From assembly GCF_042186555.1 (NCBI RefSeq), contig NC_133333.1, positions 65,665,141 to 65,729,140 of the forward strand: a stretch of DNA of 64,000 bases, given 5' to 3'. Positions 10,656 to 21,331 of the stretch are shown piece by piece. How positions within the stretch are numbered: position 1 is the first letter of the stretch; each line of letters starts with the position of its first letter. A model generated the notes under the pieces. That model searched no databases, was not told where the DNA came from, and was given only the letters and a program-made list of their open reading frames with translations. Source of the DNA: Aquarana catesbeiana. Its lineage: Eukaryota > Chordata > Amphibia > Anura > Ranidae. Both the position numbers and the translations under genes were made by a program.

Positions 10656-12208
10656 CAAAGAGCTCTGCAGGGGCAGGCTCAGAGGTGGTTGATGCCACGC
10701 CAGCTTCAGCCAGGAATGGTGATTTGCGACAATGGCACCAACCTCCTCTCCGCCCTCTGACAGGGGCACTTCACCCATGTTCCCTGTTTGGCTCACGTCC
10801 TTAATTTGGTGGTGCAGTGGTTCTTGGGCAGGTACCCGGGCTTACAGGATCTCCTGAGGCAGGCCAGGAAAGTCTGTGTGCATTTCCGCCATATAATGCC
10901 AGTGCTCAGCTGGCTGACCTCCAAGAGGAATGCAACCTGCCCAAGAACCGCCTCATCTGTGACATGCCCACCAGGTGGAACTCAACGTTGGCAATGCTGC
11001 AGTGGCTGCACACGCAGCAGATGGCCATCACCTGTGCTAGTATGGCGCCAGGACAGGGTCAGGGGAGCTTGGCTTTTTTTGCCACACCAGTGGCTCATGA
11101 TCAAGGATGCATGCACTGTCCTGTCACCATTTGAGGAGGCCATGAGAATGGTGAGCAGTGACAGTGCATGCATCAGTAATATTGTCCCTCTTGTCTATCT
11201 GTTGGAGCATGGAATAATGGACAGGGCACTTGAGGCAGAACAGAGGGAGATAGAGGAGGACTTCCTTACCTCTCAAGGCCCCCTTTATCCAGACAGTATT
11301 CCTGCAGGCCCACCTATCACACAAGAAGAGGAGGAGGAGGATTGTGTCAGCATGGAGGTGGAGCCTGGCACGTAGCATCAGCAGCAGTCTTCAAGGGATC
11401 GTTTTCAGGCCCCAGAAAACGATGGACTTGTACGTGGCTGGCAGGAGGTGGCTGCGGATCAGGTTGTCCTTAGTGACCCAGAAGACTCCGGACCAAATGC
11501 CTCAGCAAACCTACGCTGCATTACCTCCCTGATCCTGCAAAGCCTGCGAAAGGACCCTCAGATTTGTGGTATCAAGGAGAGGGATCAGTACTGGCTGGAA
11601 ACCCTTCTTGATCCACATTACAATGGTAAGGTGGTGGAACTTATCCAGCTGTCACAGAGGGAGCAGAGGATGAAACATCTTCGGGAGGCCTTGCAGAAAG
11701 GTTTGTGCAATGCGTTTCCAGAGCCTGGAAGGTTACAATTTCCTGGTCCTCCTTGACAACGTGTTGCTGAGGCTTCGGTCAGTCACAGAAGGAGCGGTGG
11801 AGAAGGTGGCCGTCTGACCGATGTGTTCAGACAATTTTTTAGTCTGCAGCCCCAAGGTATGATCGGTTCCAGCAACCATCGCCAGCGTCTGTTTTACATG
11901 GTGCAGGAATACCTAGGGGCAAGATCTGACTTGGACACCTTTCCCACCGAAAATCCTCTGGGTTACTGGGTCTTGAGGATGGATCACTGACCAGAGCTTG
12001 CACAGTATGCAATTGAGCTACTGGCCTGTCCTGCATCCAGTGTTCTTTCGGAACTCACATTCAGTGCTGCTGGAGGCTTTGTAACCGATCACAGGGTGCG
12101 CCTGTCCACCGATTCGGTCAATCGACTGACCTTCATAAAAATGAATCAGTCTTGGATCACCACCAGCTACCAGGCACCTGATGCTAATGTAACCAAATAC
12201 TTTTTTTG
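10656..12208 (+). pseudogene. hAT transposase, catalytic core and C-terminal dimerisation domain (copy 1)
   Basis: Recognisable blocks in order: MVICDNGTNLLSA, then CLAHVLNLVVQWFLG (the conserved H-x-LNL region), DMPTRWNSTLAML, an acidic insertion, ERDQYWLETLLDPHY, and the hAT C-terminal dimerisation domain (ENPLGYWVL, PASSVLSE, FSAAGG). The protein cuts and pastes the element. Stops fall at 10758, 11373, 11752 and 11986, with frameshifts, and the duplicated block at 10297-10655 replaces part of the core upstream. It cannot give a working enzyme. Confidence 0.8.
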
Positions 12209-12329
12209 AAGTGTCAGATCTCTTCAAGACTGCCTATGCTGATGCTGAGTGACTATCCTGTTATGCTGAGTGATTATCCTCTTCCTCCTCAATGATCATG
12301 CTGATAGCTTGTAAGAACATTCTTTGTTC

Positions 12330-13190
12330 TGGACGCCGCCACCAGTGGCTAAGGCCCAATTTTTCAGCCCCTGTTTAACAGGGGTGTGTAATTACAATTT
12401 TTGATGCAATATTTTGTAGGAGGGTTCCTTGCTGCACTCAACTAGAGTATCTGTGAGGGGTTGCAGTGTTGTGGCACCAGCACCAGTGCCTAAGGCCCAA
12501 TTTTTCAGCCCCTGATTAACAGGGGCGTGTAATTGCAATTTTTGATGCAATACTTTGCAGCAGGGCTCGTTCCTGCGCTCCAACTAGAGTATCTATGAGG
12601 GGTTGCAGTGTTGTGGCACCAGCACCAGTGGCTAAGGCCCAATTTTTCAGCCCCTGTTTAACAGGGGCGTGTAATTACAATTTTTGATGCAATTCTTTGC
12701 TGCAGGACTTGTTCCTGCACTCAACAAGAGAATCTGTGAGGGGTTGCAGTGTTGTGGACCAGTACCAGTGCCTAAGGCCCAATTTTTCTGCCCCTGTTCA
12801 ACAGGGACATGTAATTACAATTCTTGATCTAATATTTCACAGCAGGGCTCATTCCTGCGCCCACCAAGAGTAACTGTGAGGGCTTACAGTGTTGTGGCAA
12901 CACCACCACCACCACCAAAGGCCCAATTTTTCTGCCCCTGTTCAACAGGAGCATGTAATTACAATTCTTGATATAATATTTCACAGCAGGTCCCGTTCCA
13001 GTGCCAACCAAGAGTCACTGTGAGGACATACAGTGTTGTGGCACCAGCACCACCACCACCATCAAAGGCCCAACTTTTCTGCCCCTGTTCAACAATGGCA
13101 TGTAATTACACTTCTTGATCGAATATTTTCCTGCGCCCACCAAAAGTAACTGAGGGCTTACAGTGTTGTAGCAACACCAACACCTAAGGA
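12330..13190 (+). repeat. hAT 3' tandem repeats, ~130 bp
   Basis: About seven units with GGCCCAATTTTTCAGCCCC, AACAGGGGCGTGTAATTAC and TTGCAGTGTTGTGGCACC. They follow the transposase stop and decay toward the 3' end. Confidence 0.9.
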
Positions 13191-14097
13191 CCCAATTTCT
13201 GCACAGTAAATATGGGCAGTAAATATGGGCAGGCCCCTACTTTTAAACATCCAACTTACAAATGACTCCTACTTACTCGTTTCACTAAAAACCCCAAATT
13301 TTCAAAAAACATTTGTCATTGGGACAGAAAGTGGGGTGAAATCTTCTGAAGAGGAGCACAGACAGCAAAACAAATGTTACAGGGGTGATAACCCTTCCCT
13401 ATGTTTTCCAAAAAGCTTAAAAATAGATTTTTGGCTGGGGCTACACTTTAAAAATGTACCAGTTCAAAATTACAAACAGTTTCTACTTAACAACAAACCT
13501 ACAGTCCCTGTCTTGTTTGCACCGCCTGTATACTGCTGTTCAGTGTATATAGGGCCTGGGGGCCCCACGCCTTTCCTTTTTTTAATTTGGGTGCGGGGTT
13601 CCCCTTAATATCCATACAAGACCCAAAGGGCCCGGTAATGGATGGGGGGGGGTACCCATGCCGTTTGTCTCACTGATTTTCATCATATTGCCGGGACCCG
13701 ACATTACATTAAAGCAGTTTTAAATGACTTTTATTCCTTTAAAAATGTCATTTTGTGCAGGGACTGTTCTAAGCATGGGAAACACATGCCACTTTACAGG
13801 CATACTATAGACACCCCCCCGGTACGATATTTAAAGGAATATTTCACTTTTATTTTCACTTTTAGCATCATTAAAATCACTGCTCCCGAAAAAACAGACA
13901 TTTTTAAAACTTTTTTTTGCATTGATACATGTTCCCTGGGGCAGGACCCGGGTCCCCAAACCCTTTTTAGGACAATAACTTGCATATTAGCCTTATTAGC
14001 ACTTTTGATTTAGTTCGAGTCCCATAGACTTTAATGGGGTTCTAAAGTTCGCGCAAACCGTGCGAACCGAACCAGGGGGGTGTTTGGCTCATCCCTA
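13191..14097 (+). other. hAT 3' noncoding end
   Basis: No gene seen. The last ~300 bases (from ATTAAAATCACTGCTCCCG) are clearly related to 38060-38353, the end of the hAT MITE inside the second Penelope-like element. This ties the MITE to this hAT lineage. Confidence 0.75.
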
Positions 14098-14412
14098 CTC
14101 CTGTGTTCCAGTTCCCTTATAAGCCTGATCCCATCCATTATCTCCCTCTCCTATCCTGCCCTTGTTCAGTTGCTGATCCCCTGTGTATGACCCTGGCCTG
14201 GCTAACGTGTTTGATTTCGGTACTTCCCTTTGGCTGTATATATTATCTGTTGTCTGTGGGTTTCTGTTGGTTGGTTGAGCACTATTTGTATTTGGGGTTT
14301 TTTTGTTTATATCTCTTATCTTAAATAAACATTATTCTTATTCAATTTACATGTGTTTTGGTTTCCTCTTTGCAGTCCACATAATCTGGTCACGCCTGTT
14401 TATGACAGTCAT

Positions 14413-15163
14413 TTCCACTGCTGGTTTTTCGATGGACCCAGAGAAACTTTCAGAGGTCCTACAGTGGCCTCGACCTGTGGGTTTACGTCTTCTGTAACGT
14501 TTTCTTGGCTTTGCCAACTATTATCGGAAGTTTTTTTTGTAACTTCTCGTCACTGGTCAAGCCCCTGACTGATATGACCAGGAAAGACGGCAACCCACAG
14601 AGTTGGTCTGCAGAGTCCATTAAGGCCTTTGAGAGTCTCAAGGATGCCTTTGTTTCTGCTCCTGTGTTGGCACACCCTGATCCTACGTTGCCTTTTATCC
14701 TAGAAGTTGATGCTTCTGAGACTGGAGTTGGCGCCCTTCTGTCTCAATGTCCTAACTCTGAGCGCATCCGTGTGGCTACTTTTCCAAGAAATTGTCACCG
14801 GCAGAGTGCAATTACGAGATTGGTGACAGAGAGCTGTTGGCAATCATTTTAGCCCTGAAAGAATGGAGACATCTCCTTGAAGGTGCCACTGTGCCGGTTC
14901 TCATTCTTACTGACCATAAGAATCTCACATTCTTGTCTAAGAATGTAAGGGGTGATGCCTTGTCACAACAATTTTCCTCCACTTCCAAGATGGAGTTGGT
15001 TCTGGTTCCTGTGATTTCTCCTGATCGTATTCTGGCTACAGTTCGCACCAGTCTTACTTCTCCTTTGGGTGACAAAATTGCTGCTGCTCAGGTGGATGCT
15101 CCTCCTGAGAAACCTTGTGACCGCTGCTATGTTCCCAAGAGTCTCTGTACTGCTGTGCTCTAG
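14413..15163 (+). pseudogene. pol: Chromovirus reverse transcriptase end and RNase H
   Basis: The frame continues the interrupted reverse transcriptase (STAGFSMDPEKLSEVLQWP), shifts at ~14490, then reads the thumb and connection (SSLVKPLTDMT). RNase H follows with FILEVDASETGVGALLSQ and LLAIILALKEWRHLLEGA ... LILTDHKNLTFLS. RNase H degrades the RNA template. After FLS the text jumps to GDALSQQF, so part of the RNase H end and linker is deleted. It stops at 15161-15163. Confidence 0.85.
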
Positions 15164-15725
15164 ACTTACCATTCTCCCAAGGCTGCTGGCCACCCTGGGA
15201 AGAATCAACTCTTTTGGGCCATTTCCCAACAATTCTGGTGGCCAAGTCTACGTGCTGATGTAACCGCCTTTGTTGCTGCCTGTTTCGTATGTGCTCAGAG
15301 TAAGACTCCACGACACCTTCCAGTTGGCCTCTTACAACCCATACCCAATGGAGAGAGGCCCTGGACCCACCTGTCTATGGATTTCATTGTGGAGTTACCC
15401 GACTCCCAGGGCAAAACAGTTATCCTTATGGTGGTTATGGTCCTCGGGAGATCTTCCGCTTACATGGGCTACCCAAGGTGATTGTCTCAGACAGGGGTAG
15501 TCAGTTTGTGTCCTGGTTCTGGCAAGACTTTTGTGCACAGTTGGGTATTCAGCTTGCTTTCTCCTCTGCGTATCACCAGCAGTCTAATGGGGCCGCAGAA
15601 CGAGCCAACCAGTCCTTGTAGCAATTCCTACGTTGCTATATTTCTGACCATCATAACAACTGGTCAGACCTCTTACCGTGGGCGGAGTTTGCTCACAATA
15701 GTGCCTTGAATTCAGCTTCCCATTT
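15164..15725 (+). pseudogene. pol: Chromovirus integrase, zinc and catalytic regions
   Basis: Several frames carry recognisable integrase text: LHGLPKVIVSDRGSQFVS (the second catalytic aspartate region, 15462-15520), then SSAYHQQSNGAAERANQSL with the catalytic glutamate, and YISDHHNNWSDLLPWAEFAHNS. Integrase joins element DNA to the chromosome. There are several frameshifts and a TAG at ~15619, and the N-terminal zinc-binding part is short. Confidence 0.8.
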
Positions 15726-16361
15726 ATGGCGAACTATGGTTTCCGACCTTCCGTGTTGCCTGCCTTGTTTGTTCCGCAGAGTATTCCTGCGTTAGAGGAG
15801 CATCTCCGTGGCCTTTGTTCCACTTGGGCACAAGTCCAGGAGGCTTTGCGACATGCTAAGGATAGGTACAGACTCCATGCTGACCACAGACGCCTGCCTG
15901 CGCCTTCCTACCAGATTGGGGACAGAGTCTGGCTGTCGTCTTGCAACCTCCAACTTCGTGTTCCTTCTTTGAAGTTCGCACCTCGGTTTACTGGGCCTTT
16001 CCGTATCCTTCGCAGGATTAACCCAGTGGCTTACACGTTGGACCTTCCTCCTAGTATGCGCATCTCTAATGTGTTTCATGTCTCCTTGTTGAAACCTTTG
16101 GTCTGCAACCGCTTTACCACCTCGGTGCCACGTTCTCACCCTATACAGGTTGAGAACCATGAGGAGTATGAAGTAAAATCCTTTGTTGACTCCCGTAGGT
16201 TCCGTGGGCGCATACAGTACCTGGTGCATTGGAAGGGGTACGGTCCAGAGGAATACTCTTGGGTCTCATCCTCGGACGTACATGCCCCTCTCCTCCTCCG
16301 TGATTTCCATAGACGTTTTCCCCTCAAGCCTGGTGGTCCTCCGGGGGGGAGGGGTCGTTGA
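15726..16361 (+). pseudogene. pol: Chromovirus integrase C-terminus with chromodomain
   Basis: A 211-codon open stretch reads the end of integrase (AKDRYRLHADHRR, IGDRVWLSSCNL, FAPRFTGPF, ISNVFHVSLLKP). A chromodomain follows at about residues 148-200 (YEVKSFVDSRR, YLVHWKGYGPEEYSWV). Chromodomains direct chromoviruses to marked chromatin; the aromatic residues Y, W and Y/W of the cage are present. This is the best-preserved piece of the element, although upstream pol is broken. Confidence 0.88.
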
Positions 16362-16372
16362 GGAGGGGGTAC

Positions 16373-16782
16373 TGTCAGGGCTGGGCTCAGCCCTTCCTTC
16401 TCTGAGCTGGCCGCTCAACTGTCGGCTAATTGCCAGCTCCTTTCTCTCCACAGTGCTGTTGATGATTTTCGTCAGTCCTGGCTACTAAAAGCCATCCAGC
16501 TCACTTCATCTCTGCCTTTGCCTTTGGTCACATCTCGGAGACTTTCTCCTGCGTTCATGTTGAAGACTTGCTCGGCTGACGTCCCCTTCTGGCTCCTGAT
16601 CCTGCTTGCTGTACTACTACGTTGATCTCTGGCTCTCAGACATTGGCATTGGTTAAATACCCGATCTGGTTACTGAACTCTGGCTATGTATTGACTACGC
16701 TTACTCTGTTTACCTTTTTATTATTATTAAACAAGTGTGATTAACTGTACTTCTGTCTCGGTCTGATTCATGGTTTCTGACA
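16373..16782 (+). repeat. Chromovirus 3' LTR
   Basis: 410 bases starting TGTCAGGGCTGG and ending GTTTCTGACA. A purine run (GAGGAGGGGGTAC) precedes it, as a polypurine tract should. Its tail matches bases 1-24. Confidence 0.88.
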
Positions 16783-16813
16783 GGATCTCACATTCATAAA
16801 AAATATAATTCAG

Positions 16814-17620
16814 TTAATTCATTTTTATAAAGGTGAGCCAATCAACTGAGTTGGTGGACAGGCGCACTCTGTGATTGGTTACAAAGCCTCCAGCAGCACT
16901 GAATGTGCATTCCGAAAGAACGTTGGATGCAGGATAGGCCAGTAGCTCAGTTGCATACTGTGCAAGCTCTGGCCAGTGATCCATCCTCAAGACCCAGTAA
17001 CCCAGTGGATTTTCGGTTGGAAAGGTCTCCAAGTCTGATCTTGCCCCTAGGTATTCCTGCACCATGTACAAAAGACGCTGGCGATGGTTGCTGGAACCGA
17101 TCAGACCTTGGAGCTGCGGACTAAAAAATTGTCCGAACGCATCGGTCAGACGGCCACCTTCTCCACCGCTCCTTCTGTGACTGACCGAAGCCTCAGCAAC
17201 ACGTTGTCCAGGAGGACCAGGAAGTTGTAACCTTCCAGGCTCTGGAAACGCATTGCACAAACCTTTCTGCAAGGCCTCCCGAAGATGTTTCATCCTCTGC
17301 TCCCTCTGTGACAGCTGGATAAGTTCCACCACCTTACCCTTGTAATGTGGATCAAGAAGGGTTTCCAGCCAGTACTGATCCCTCTCCTTGATACCACAAA
17401 TCTGAGGGTCCTTTCGCAGGCTTTGCAGGATCAGGGAGGTAATGCAGCGTAGGTTTGCTGAGGCATTCGGTCCGGAGTCTTCTGGGTCACTAAGGACAAC
17501 CTGATCCGCAGCCACCTCCTGCCAGCCACGTACAAGTCCATCGTTTTCTGGGGCCTGAAAACGATCCCTTGAAGACTGCTGCTGATGCTACGTGCCAGGC
17601 TCCACCTCCATGCTGACACA
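16814..17620 (-). pseudogene. hAT transposase, C-terminal part with dimerisation domain (copy 2)
   Basis: A 233-codon frame on the minus strand (17515-16814) starts AADQVVLSDPEDSG and reads YWLETLLDPHYKGKVVEL. It ends in the hAT dimerisation domain (ENPLGYWVLRMDHWPELAQYA, PASNVLSECTFSAAGG). This stretch is uninterrupted here, whereas copy 1 has stops. A stop in the linker separates it from the upstream core frame at 17588-18175. Confidence 0.82.
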
Positions 17621-18553
17621 ATCCTCCTCCTCCTCTTCTTGTGTGATAGGTGGGCCTGCAGGAATACTGTCTGGATAAAGGGGGCCTTGAGAGGTAAGGA
17701 AGTCCTCCTCTATCTCCCTCTGTTCTGCCTCAAGTGCCCTGTCCATTATTCCATGCTCCAACAGATAGACAAGAGGGACAATATTACTGATGCATGCACT
17801 GTCACTGCTCACCATTCTCATGGCCTCCTCAAATGGTGACAGGACAGTGCATGCATCCTTGATCATGAGCCACTGGTGTGGCAAAAAAAGCCAAGCTCCC
17901 CTGACCCTGTCCTGGCACCATACTAGCACAGGTGATGGCCATCTGCTGTGTGTGCAGCCACTGCAGCATTGCCAACGTTGAGTTCCACCTGGTGGGCATG
18001 TCACAGATGAGGCGGTTCTTGGGCAGGTTGCATTCCTCTTGGAGGTCAGCCAGCTGAGCACTGGCATTATATGGCGGAAATGCACACAGACTTTCCTGGC
18101 CTGCCTCAGGAGATCCTGTAAGCCCGGGTACCTGCCCAAGAACCACTGCACCACCAAATTAAGGACGTGAGCCAAACAGGGAACATGGGTGAAGTGCCCC
18201 TGTCAGAGGGCGGAGAGGAGGTTGGTGCCATTGTCGCAAATCACCATTCCTGGCTGAAGCTGGCGTGGCATCAACCACCTCTGAGCCTGCCCCTGCAGAG
18301 CTGCCAGAATCTCTGCCCCAGTGTGGCTCCTGTCCCCTAAGTAGACCAACTCAAGCACTGCATGGCATCTTTTTGCCTTTTGAGTGCTTGTGTAGCCCCT
18401 AGAACGCCTACGGAGCACCGCTGGTTTTGAGGATAAATCTGCAGAGGAAGAGGCCATAGAGGAAGAAGAAGAGGAGGGGGTGGAGGAGAGAGGTGTGGCA
18501 GAATCACCACTACCAGCATTTTGGAGGCGGGGTGGCGGAACAAGCTCCAACAA
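17588..18553 (-). pseudogene. hAT transposase, catalytic core (copy 2)
   Basis: Two minus-strand frames: 18553-18203 with a Ser-rich insertion and CHAVLELVYLGDRSHTGAEILAALQ then MVICDNGTNLLSA, and 18175-17588 with AHVLNLVVQWFLGRYPG, RWNSTLAML and SPFEEAMRMVSSDSA. A frame-ending TGA stands after NLLSAL in both copies. It was therefore probably already present in their common source. Confidence 0.8.
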
Positions 18554-18594
18554 TACTGCACCCTGTCCTGCATCCTTCCCAGCTGCCAGCAGAG

Positions 18595-19280
18595 TTAACC
18601 AGTGCGCCGTGAAAGAAAGGTAACGTCCCTATCCATGCCTGCTGGACCATGAGTCAGCGGTAATATGCACCTTACCACTGACCACCCTGTCCCACAAAGC
18701 CAAGACATTGCATTCCACATGTCGGTCGAGAGCCGGAATGGCCTTCCGAGAAAAAAATTGGCTTTTGGGAACTGAGGTACCGCACATACCACAAATTCTC
18801 GAAAGGGGGCAGAGTCTACCAGCTGAAAAGGCAGCAGTTGGAGTGCTAGCAATTTAGCCAAATTAGCATTTAGCCGCTGAGCATGTGGATGGCTGGGACC
18901 GAATTTCTTTCGCTGGTTTAGCAACTGGGGTAGGGAAATTTGCCTGGTACAATCAGATGTTGGTGTACCGCTAGCAGATTGCCCGCAAGTGCTTGGGACA
19001 CCTAATTGTACACCTTCATTCCTCTCAGTGCAGGTCTCTGAGAGGACTGAAGGTATAGTGGGGTTGGAGATCCCAGGTGATGAGGAGCAAGCAGAGGTCC
19101 GCCTTGTTCTTTGGTGTGGGTCTTTTAAGTACTGTTGCCAACGGGCTGCATGGGAGCTCGACATATGTCTGGTCAAGCATGTGGTGCCCAAGCGGCTGCT
19201 GTGTTGGCCACACTTGATACGCTTCAGACATGTTGCAAACAGCAATGGTACGATCTGCTGCACACATCTCAAAAAAGGCC
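18595..19280 (-). pseudogene. hAT transposase, BED finger and linker (copy 2)
   Basis: The minus frame reads FLRCVQQIVPLLFATCLKRI (damaged first BED cysteines), LGTTCLTRHMSSSHAARW, the basic linker, QISLPQLLNQRKKFGP, LAKLLALQLLPFQLVDSAPF and VVRCILPL. The palindromic element is inserted immediately upstream, in the sequence before the finger. Confidence 0.78.
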
Positions 19281-19294
19281 CACACCAAAGAAAA

Positions 19295-20793
19295 CAACCC
19301 AAATGGCAAATTTGCGCTTACTCACAAATATTTAAGCCGCTAACACAGCACAAGAATAATTGCCTAACAGATCTAAATGTAAACCAAACGTGTAGCACTA
19401 AAGAAAAAAAATAAGGCACCTGCAGACTGGCAAGGCATAGAGCCAGTGCCCTACATACAGTATAACCAAAATACAGTTGAATATCTCACATTAGAATTAT
19501 GGATACACATGTAATATAGTATAATACAGAAAAGTCCGTGAGTGGGAAACTGAATGGGTCACCACTAATAAGTGATATATGCACCACCTTCACCAGCGTA
19601 AGGCCATACAGTCTCTAAATAAATGATAGACGGCTGATTTATTACAATTCAGACATGTCCAGGATGAATAGTATATGGATGAATCAGCTCCAGAACATCA
19701 CACCACAGTGTCTTCACACACGTGCAAATCACTCAGATAGTAAGGTTGGAGGCTTACCGAAGGGTTTGAACCCAAAACAGTGTACACTGTACGGGTCAAA
19801 CCAGCTTGTATTGCTCACTGGCAATAGTGGGAAGACATTAACATCGTGAAGAAATCACAGGGGTTCCGTGAAGCTGTATCTTCTCCAAACGTAACCAAAG
19901 ATCGCCCCATAAATGGCTCATAAAGGTTATAAAAAGGGCCACATAGTGTGATACCGTAAAATAATGGTTTTATTAAAAAGGAAATACACTTACATGATTT
20001 GGATGATAAAAAGCGCTTGTACATAAAAGAAGGCAGCAGTGGAGTCCTCCAGACGCGTTTCGTCTGAGTAGACTTCGTCTTGGGCCCCAAGACGAAGTCT
20101 ACTCAGACGAAACGCGTCGGGAGGACTCCACTGCTGCCTTCTTTTATGTACAAGCGCTTTTTATCATCCAAATCATGTAAGTGTATTTCCTTTTTAATAA
20201 AACCATTATTTTACGGTATCACACTATGTGGCCCTTTTTATATCCTTTATGAGCCATTTATGGGGCGATCTTTGGTTACGTTTGGAGAAGATACAGCTTC
20301 ACGGAACCCCTGTGATTTCTTCACAATGTTAATGTCTTCCCACTATTGCCAGTGAGCAATACAAGCTGGTTTGACCCGTACAGTGTACACTGTTTTGGGT
20401 TCAAACCCTTCGGTAAGCCTCCAACCTTACTATCTGAGTGATTTGCACGTGTGTGAAGACACTGTGGTGTGATGTTCTGGAGCTGATTCATCCATATACT
20501 ATTCATCCTGGACATGTCTGAATTGTAATAAATCAGCCGTCTATCATTTATTTAGAGACTGTATGGCCTTACGCTGGTGAAGGTGGTGCATATATCACTT
20601 ATTAGTGGTGACCCATTCAGTTTCCCACTCACGGACTTTTCTGTATTATACTATATTACATGTGTATCCATAATTCTAATGTGAGATATTCAACTGTATT
20701 TTGGTTATACTGTATGTAGGGCACTGGCTCTATACCTTGCCAGTCTGCAGGTGCCTTATTTTTTTCTTTAGCGCTACACGTTTGGTTTACATT
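19295..20793. mobile_element. Palindromic element with hammerhead-like centre
   Basis: The 14-base CACACCAAAGAAAA occurs at 19281-19294 and again at 20794-20807, interrupting hAT copy 2, so this is a discrete insertion. Inside, 19376-20084 is the near-exact reverse complement of 20085-20793, with essentially no spacer. An ~80-base tail (19295-19375) lies on the left only. Each arm encodes the same 91-residue open frame (minus 20090-19815, plus 20080-20355), differing at two or three residues; I recognise no domain in it. Arms meet at TTGGGCCCCAA. The length of the duplication and the ACGCGTTTCG-type motif point to a Penelope-like origin. Confidence 0.85.
20046..20123. ncRNA. Pair of hammerhead-like motifs at palindrome centre
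   Basis: On each strand, reading outward from the centre, the sequence is GACGA, an AGTCT/AGAC helix II with a short loop, GAA, the palindrome ACGCGT, then C. This is the layout of Penelope-element hammerheads. The first two core bases (C and U of CUGANGA) are replaced by AA because the palindrome turns there, so activity is doubtful. Confidence 0.5.
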
Positions 20794-20807
20794 CACACCA
20801 AAGAAAA

Positions 20808-21331
20808 GCATGCGGAGTCAGCAGCGCCCTGCACATGCGGAGCTCTGCAGTGTGATGCAGTCGTTTGGCTGCCCTTAAGCTGGCCCCTGGAGGGCATCCT
20901 GCCTCTTCCTCCTCCTCCTCTCTTCTATCTGGCACCCACGTAGTGTCAGTGACCTCATCATCCCCTCCCTCCTAGCCACTGGAGCAAACCTGGCAGTATG
21001 CTGCAGCTAGGGGAACATGACTGCCAGTTTCTTGTCCTTCTTGGGTACCCCCTCTCTCTGGGCTCACGTTACTGCCTTTATCCTCAACCTGGGTACCATC
21101 ATCAGAGCCTTCAAAACGCTGCGCATCCTCCCGCAGCATGTACCCTACACTGTGGTCGAACAGTTCGGGGGACTGCTCAGGGCATGATGGTGGGGCTAGG
21201 GAAGGAGTTACTGATGATATTGAGCCAATGGAAGAGGCTGCTTTGGCAGCTGCATTGGCAGACAAAGTACCCTGAGCCTGGGTGACAGAGGATGAGGAGG
21301 ATGAGGACAGCTTGGTCATCCACTCTACCAA
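20808..21331 (-). pseudogene. hAT transposase, N-terminal acidic region (copy 2)
   Basis: The minus frame 21331-20972 reads LVEWMTKLSSSSSSSVTQAQ, VGYMLREDAQRFEGSDDG and SHVPLAAAYCQ, matching copy 1 at 8302-8640. It then runs out of frame to 20808, where the palindrome interrupts it. The start codon and the upstream repeats are missing beyond 21340. Confidence 0.78.

Larger units (their letters stand above)
5781..14097 (+). mobile_element. hAT DNA transposon, copy 1
   Basis: The element starts TAGGGATGAGC and ends GCTCATCCCTA, a perfect inverted terminus. It is flanked by the 8-base duplication CTCCTGTG (5773-5780 and 14098-14105), which together with the transposase places it in hAT. Inside are a TATA-bearing 5' region, tandem repeats, a broken BED-finger transposase and a 3' tandem array. 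Two other elements have inserted in it. It is dead, but its ends look intact. Confidence 0.92.
1152..14407 (+). mobile_element. Non-autonomous LTR retrotransposon with repeat-protein gene
   Basis: The 5' LTR (1152-1808) starts TGTCAGG and ends TATGACA. The matching 3' LTR is in three pieces (4386-4693, 5725-5780, 14098-14407). GTCAT flanks both outer ends. The true interior, 1809-4385, is only ~2.6 kb and encodes no protease, reverse transcriptase or integrase. A purine run (AAGGGGGGGGGTAC, 4372-4385) precedes the 3' LTR as a polypurine tract would. I see no clear tRNA-binding site after 1808. It was presumably mobilised in trans by an LTR element of the same kind. Confidence 0.85.
4386..14407 (+). 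repeat. 3' LTR of the non-autonomous element, in three pieces
   Basis: 4386-4693, 5725-5780 and 14098-14407 together rebuild the 657-base 5' LTR. Two later insertions (4694-5724 and 5781-14097) separate the pieces. The last piece keeps the TATA-like and AATAAA stretches and ends TATGACA. Confidence 0.88.
1..16782 (+). mobile_element. Ty3-type chromovirus LTR retrotransposon, interrupted
   Basis: Gag, reverse transcriptase, RNase H, integrase and chromodomain pieces lie in the Ty3 order on the plus strand. They are split at 1151/14408 by another LTR element. The reverse-transcriptase frame ending in FLGYVI at 1151 resumes at 14413 with the usual downstream stretch (STAGFSMDPEKL). The 5-base GTCAT at 1147-1151 is repeated at 14408-14412, as expected for an LTR-element insertion. 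The 3' LTR is 16373-16782. Only the last 24 bases of the 5' LTR (ending TTTCTGACA) lie inside the window. Every domain carries frameshifts or stops, so the element is dead. Confidence 0.9.

Noticed and set aside
19295..20793. Assembly hairpin artefact
   Set aside because: A 14-bp duplication at both ends, a one-sided tail and several arm differences fit a real insertion better; still worth verifying with reads.
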